Shown in pieces: positions 62,135 through 64,000 of a DNA stretch of 64,000 nt. Origin of the DNA: Streptococcus mitis B6 (GTDB taxonomy: Bacteria > Bacillota > Bacilli > Lactobacillales > Streptococcaceae). Position 1 is the stretch's first letter, and every line of letters starts with the position of its first letter. The notes beneath the pieces are model-generated. The model did not search any database, had not been told where the DNA came from, and worked only from the letters and a program-made list of their open reading frames with translations. Both the position numbers and the translations under genes were made by a program. The stretch is from assembly GCF_000027165.1 (NCBI RefSeq), contig NC_013853.1, positions 1,054,001-1,118,000 on the forward strand. The letters run 5' to 3'.

Positions 62135-62317
62135 ATGCCATTTGTACGCATCGATTTATTTGAAGGACGCACGCTCGAGCAAAAGAAAGCTCTTGCTAAG
62201 GAAGTAACGGAAGCGGTTGTCCGTAACACTGGAGCCCCTCAATCTGCTGTCCATGTCATCATCAACGACATGCCAGAAGGAACTTACTTCCCTCAAGGTG
62301 AAATGCGCACCAAATAA
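62135..62317 (+). CDS. 4-oxalocrotonate tautomerase family protein
   Basis: 60 residues, PFVRIDLFEGRTLEQKKALA with the catalytic Pro exposed after Met removal, and Arg in VVRNTG. GGAGGAAGC precedes ATG 62135. Small hexameric tautomerase of unknown cellular substrate; it sits next to mnmE and tdk in streptococci. Confidence 0.9.
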   Translation: MPFVRIDLFEGRTLEQKKALAKEVTEAVVRNTGAPQSAVHVIINDMPEGTYFPQGEMRTK

Positions 62318-62320
62318 GCT

Positions 62321-62348
62321 AGCTTAAGCAGAATTGCTTAGGCTTTTT
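62321..62348 (+). terminator. Terminator of the tautomerase gene
   Basis: AGCTTAAGCA (62321-62330), GAAT, TGCTTAGGCT (62335-62344), one G-U pair, then TTTTC. Confidence 0.75.
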
Positions 62349-62368
62349 CAATCTCCAAGTAGCATCCA

Positions 62369-62397
62369 TTGAAGAAATAGTTCAAATTTGTTACAAT
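62369..62397 (+). promoter_or_regulatory. Promoter of mnmE
   Basis: TTGAAG (62369-62374), a 17-base spacer, and TACAAT (62392-62397) with an upstream TGT. AAAGGA at 62443-62448 is the ribosome site for ATG 62455. Confidence 0.7.
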
Positions 62398-62454
62398 TTG
62401 AAAAGAGACTTGGAAAAATTTCCAAGAAAAGAGCTATTTATTAAAGGAAACATT

Positions 62455-63828
62455 ATGATTACACGTGAATTTGATACCATCGCTGCTATCTCTACTCCAC
62501 TAGGTGAAGGGGCTATTGGTATTGTCCGCCTGAGCGGAACAGAAAGTTTTTCTATTGCGCAAAAGATTTTTAAAGGAAAAGATTTGAGTCAGGTTGCTAG
62601 CCATACCCTTAACTACGGTCACATCGTTGACCCTCAGACAGGAAAAGTCATGGACGAGGTTATGGTTGGAGCTATGAAGTCTCCAAAGACCTTCACTCGT
62701 GAGGATATTATTGAGATTAACACCCACGGTGGGATTGCGGTGACCAATGAGATTCTCCAGCTAGCTATCCGTGAAGGAGCTCGATTGGCTGAACCTGGTG
62801 AATTTACCAAACGTGCCTTTTTAAACGGTCGCGTGGATTTGACACAGGCCGAGGCGGTGATGGATATCATCCGTGCTAAGACTGACAAGGCCATGAACAT
62901 TGCGGTCAAACAACTTGATGGTTCCCTTTCTGATCTTATCAATAATACCCGTCAAGAAATCCTCAACACACTTGCCCAAGTTGAGGTTAATATCGACTAT
63001 CCTGAGTATGACGATGTTGAAGAAGCGACTACTGCTGTGGTCCGCGAGAAGACAATGGAGTTTGAACAACTCTTGACCAATCTCCTTAGAACAGCTCGTC
63101 GTGGTAAAATCCTCCGTGAAGGAATTTCAACAGCTATCATCGGACGTCCCAATGTTGGGAAATCAAGCCTTCTCAACAACCTCTTGCGTGAGGATAAGGC
63201 TATCGTTACAGACATTGCTGGTACTACTCGAGATGTCATCGAAGAATACGTCAACATCAACGGTGTTCCTCTAAAATTGATTGACACAGCTGGTATCCGT
63301 GAAACGGATGACATAGTGGAACAAATAGGTGTTGAGCGTTCGAAAAAAGCTCTTAAGGAAGCTGACTTGGTTCTGCTAGTGTTAAATGCCAGTGAATCAC
63401 TAACCGTCCAAGACAGACAACTGCTTGAAATTAGTCAAGAAACCAATCGCATTATTCTACTTAATAAAACAGACCTACCTGAAGCGATCGAAACTTCGGA
63501 ACTCCCTGAAGACCTTATTCGTATTTCAGTCCTTAAAAACCAAAACATCGATAAGATTGAAGAGAGAATCAACAATCTCTTCTTTGAAAATGCTGGTTTG
63601 GTTGAGCAAGACGCAACCTACCTATCAAATGCACGTCACATTTCCCTGATTGAAAAAGCAGTTGAAAGCCTTCAAGCTGTTAATGAAGGTCTTGAACTTG
63701 GGATGCCAGTTGATTTACTTCAAGTTGACTTGACCCGTACTTGGGAAATTCTCGGAGAAATCACTGGAGATGCTGCTCCTGATGAACTTATTACCCAACT
63801 TTTTAGCCAATTCTGTTTAGGAAAATAA
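62455..63828 (+). CDS. mnmE: tRNA-modifying GTPase MnmE
   Basis: 457 residues from ATG 62455 (frame open to 62398). N-terminal folate-binding domain, helical domain, and inserted G domain: G1 [11 protein letters not shown]3 DTAGIRE, G4 NKTD. The C-terminal FCLGK is the CxGK motif. With MnmG it makes the cmnm5U34 modification in tRNA. Followed by a strong terminator. Confidence 0.97.
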   Translation: MITREFDTIAAISTPLGEGAIGIVRLSGTESFSIAQKIFKGKDLSQVASHTLNYGHIVDPQTGKVMDEVMVGAMKSPKTFTREDIIEINTHGGIAVTNEILQLAIREGARLAEPGEFTKRAFLNGRVDLTQAEAVMDIIRAKTDKAMNIAVKQLDGSLSDLINNTRQEILNTLAQVEVNIDYPEYDDVEEATTAVVREKTMEFEQLLTNLLRTARRGKILREGISTAIIGRPNVGKSSLLNNLLREDKAIVTDIAGTTRDVIEEYVNINGVPLKLIDTAGIRETDDIVEQIGVERSKKALKEADLVLLVLNASESLTVQDRQLLEISQETNRIILLNKTDLPEAIETSELPEDLIRISVLKNQNIDKIEERINNLFFENAGLVEQDATYLSNARHISLIEKAVESLQAVNEGLELGMPVDLLQVDLTRTWEILGEITGDAAPDELITQLFSQFCLGK

Positions 63829-63829
63829 T

Positions 63830-63863
63830 AAAATCCATGATCGTTCTTGCGGTCATGGATTTT
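63830..63863. terminator. Bidirectional terminator between mnmE and dapA
   Basis: AAAATCCATGA (63830-63840) pairs perfectly with TCATGGATTTT (63853-63863). A/T runs on both sides let it end both convergent genes. Confidence 0.88.
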
Positions 63864-63872
63864 ATTGTCTTA

Positions 63873-64000
63873 TTAATAATCTGGCCTTAATACCCCTGTT
63901 ACAGTTGCCTTGGTTGCTTCGTAGTCGCCATCTACGACAACCTTGATAATGCGTTTGGCATCTTCTTCTGGTGCTGGAACAAGAGGTAGACGAGTTGGTC
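63873..64000 (-). CDS. dapA: 4-hydroxy-tetrahydrodipicolinate synthase, C-terminal end only
   Basis: The minus strand reads [40 protein letters not shown] and Y, then TAA at 63873. The RLPLVP-rich end is that of DapA, the first enzyme of the lysine/diaminopimelate branch. The start lies outside the window. Confidence 0.85.

Overview
The window comes from a mitis-group Streptococcus (S. mitis / S. pneumoniae / S. oralis type). Three things point there: a BOX repeat (boxA-boxB-boxB-boxC) at 2771-2968; the core blocks tex / SprT-like / PspC / BceAB-like and dapA / mnmE / tautomerase / tdk / prfA / prmC / tsaC / glyA / ndpA / pvaA / rlmD; and a pezAT toxin-antitoxin pair on the accessory side of rlmD. 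From memory, that is where pneumococcal pathogenicity island 1 sits. Gene order against a named genome could not be checked here.

Layout. 1-6.0 kb: the end of an ABC permease, a two-component system, a VIT1/CCC1 transporter, the BOX, and a BceAB-like peptide-resistance transporter preceded by an unlisted 36-aa gene. 6.1-8.7 kb: a two-gene membrane-protein cassette of unknown function, bounded by two copies of the pspC 3' end. 8.7-14.4 kb: core genes pspC, SprT-like and tex (probably a leaderless mRNA), a small RNA gene, a PBECR3-like protein, and an operon of a 43-aa protein with the YcgR/YcgQ-type membrane pair. 14.5-36.4 kb: a defence/toxin-rich island. It holds an AbrB-Doc module (doc frameshifted), an internally deleted IS30 element, a UvrD-like helicase with two tandem PD-(D/E)XK nuclease domains, a ClpC-like unfoldase, a WYL regulator, a KAP NTPase, HAD and HD hydrolases, a GIY-YIG nuclease, a UDG-like protein, a group II intron scar and pezAT. 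36.6-42.3 kb: an uncharacterised gene, then metabolic or house-cleaning genes (GH13 enzyme with a cre site, nucleotidyltransferase-like, lipid kinase, ADP-ribosylglycohydrolase, hydrolase). 42.3-52.6 kb: three accessory modules separated by repeats that resemble the 3' end of rlmD. 52.6-64 kb: core genes.

Likely cooperation. The inverted repeat TAGACA-N5/6-TGTCTA occurs three times: upstream of the WYL gene, in front of the 76-aa/ClpC-like/176-aa gene run that leads to the helicase, and in front of the 233-aa/74-aa pair 5 kb away. I read this as one WYL regulon. In the rlmD-side modules, a ribbon-helix-helix protein and an ATP-grasp gene share the operator ATCAC-NN-GTGT. The pair at 46026-48289 includes a protein with a HEPN-like RX4H motif and may be an abortive-infection-type system.

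The clearest reading frame lesions are single-base changes in A/T runs. They affect accessory genes (doc, clpC-like twice, a HEAT-repeat gene, a small gene before an MFS transporter), while the long core genes are intact. This argues for real decay or switching over a uniform sequencing artefact, but only raw reads could settle it.
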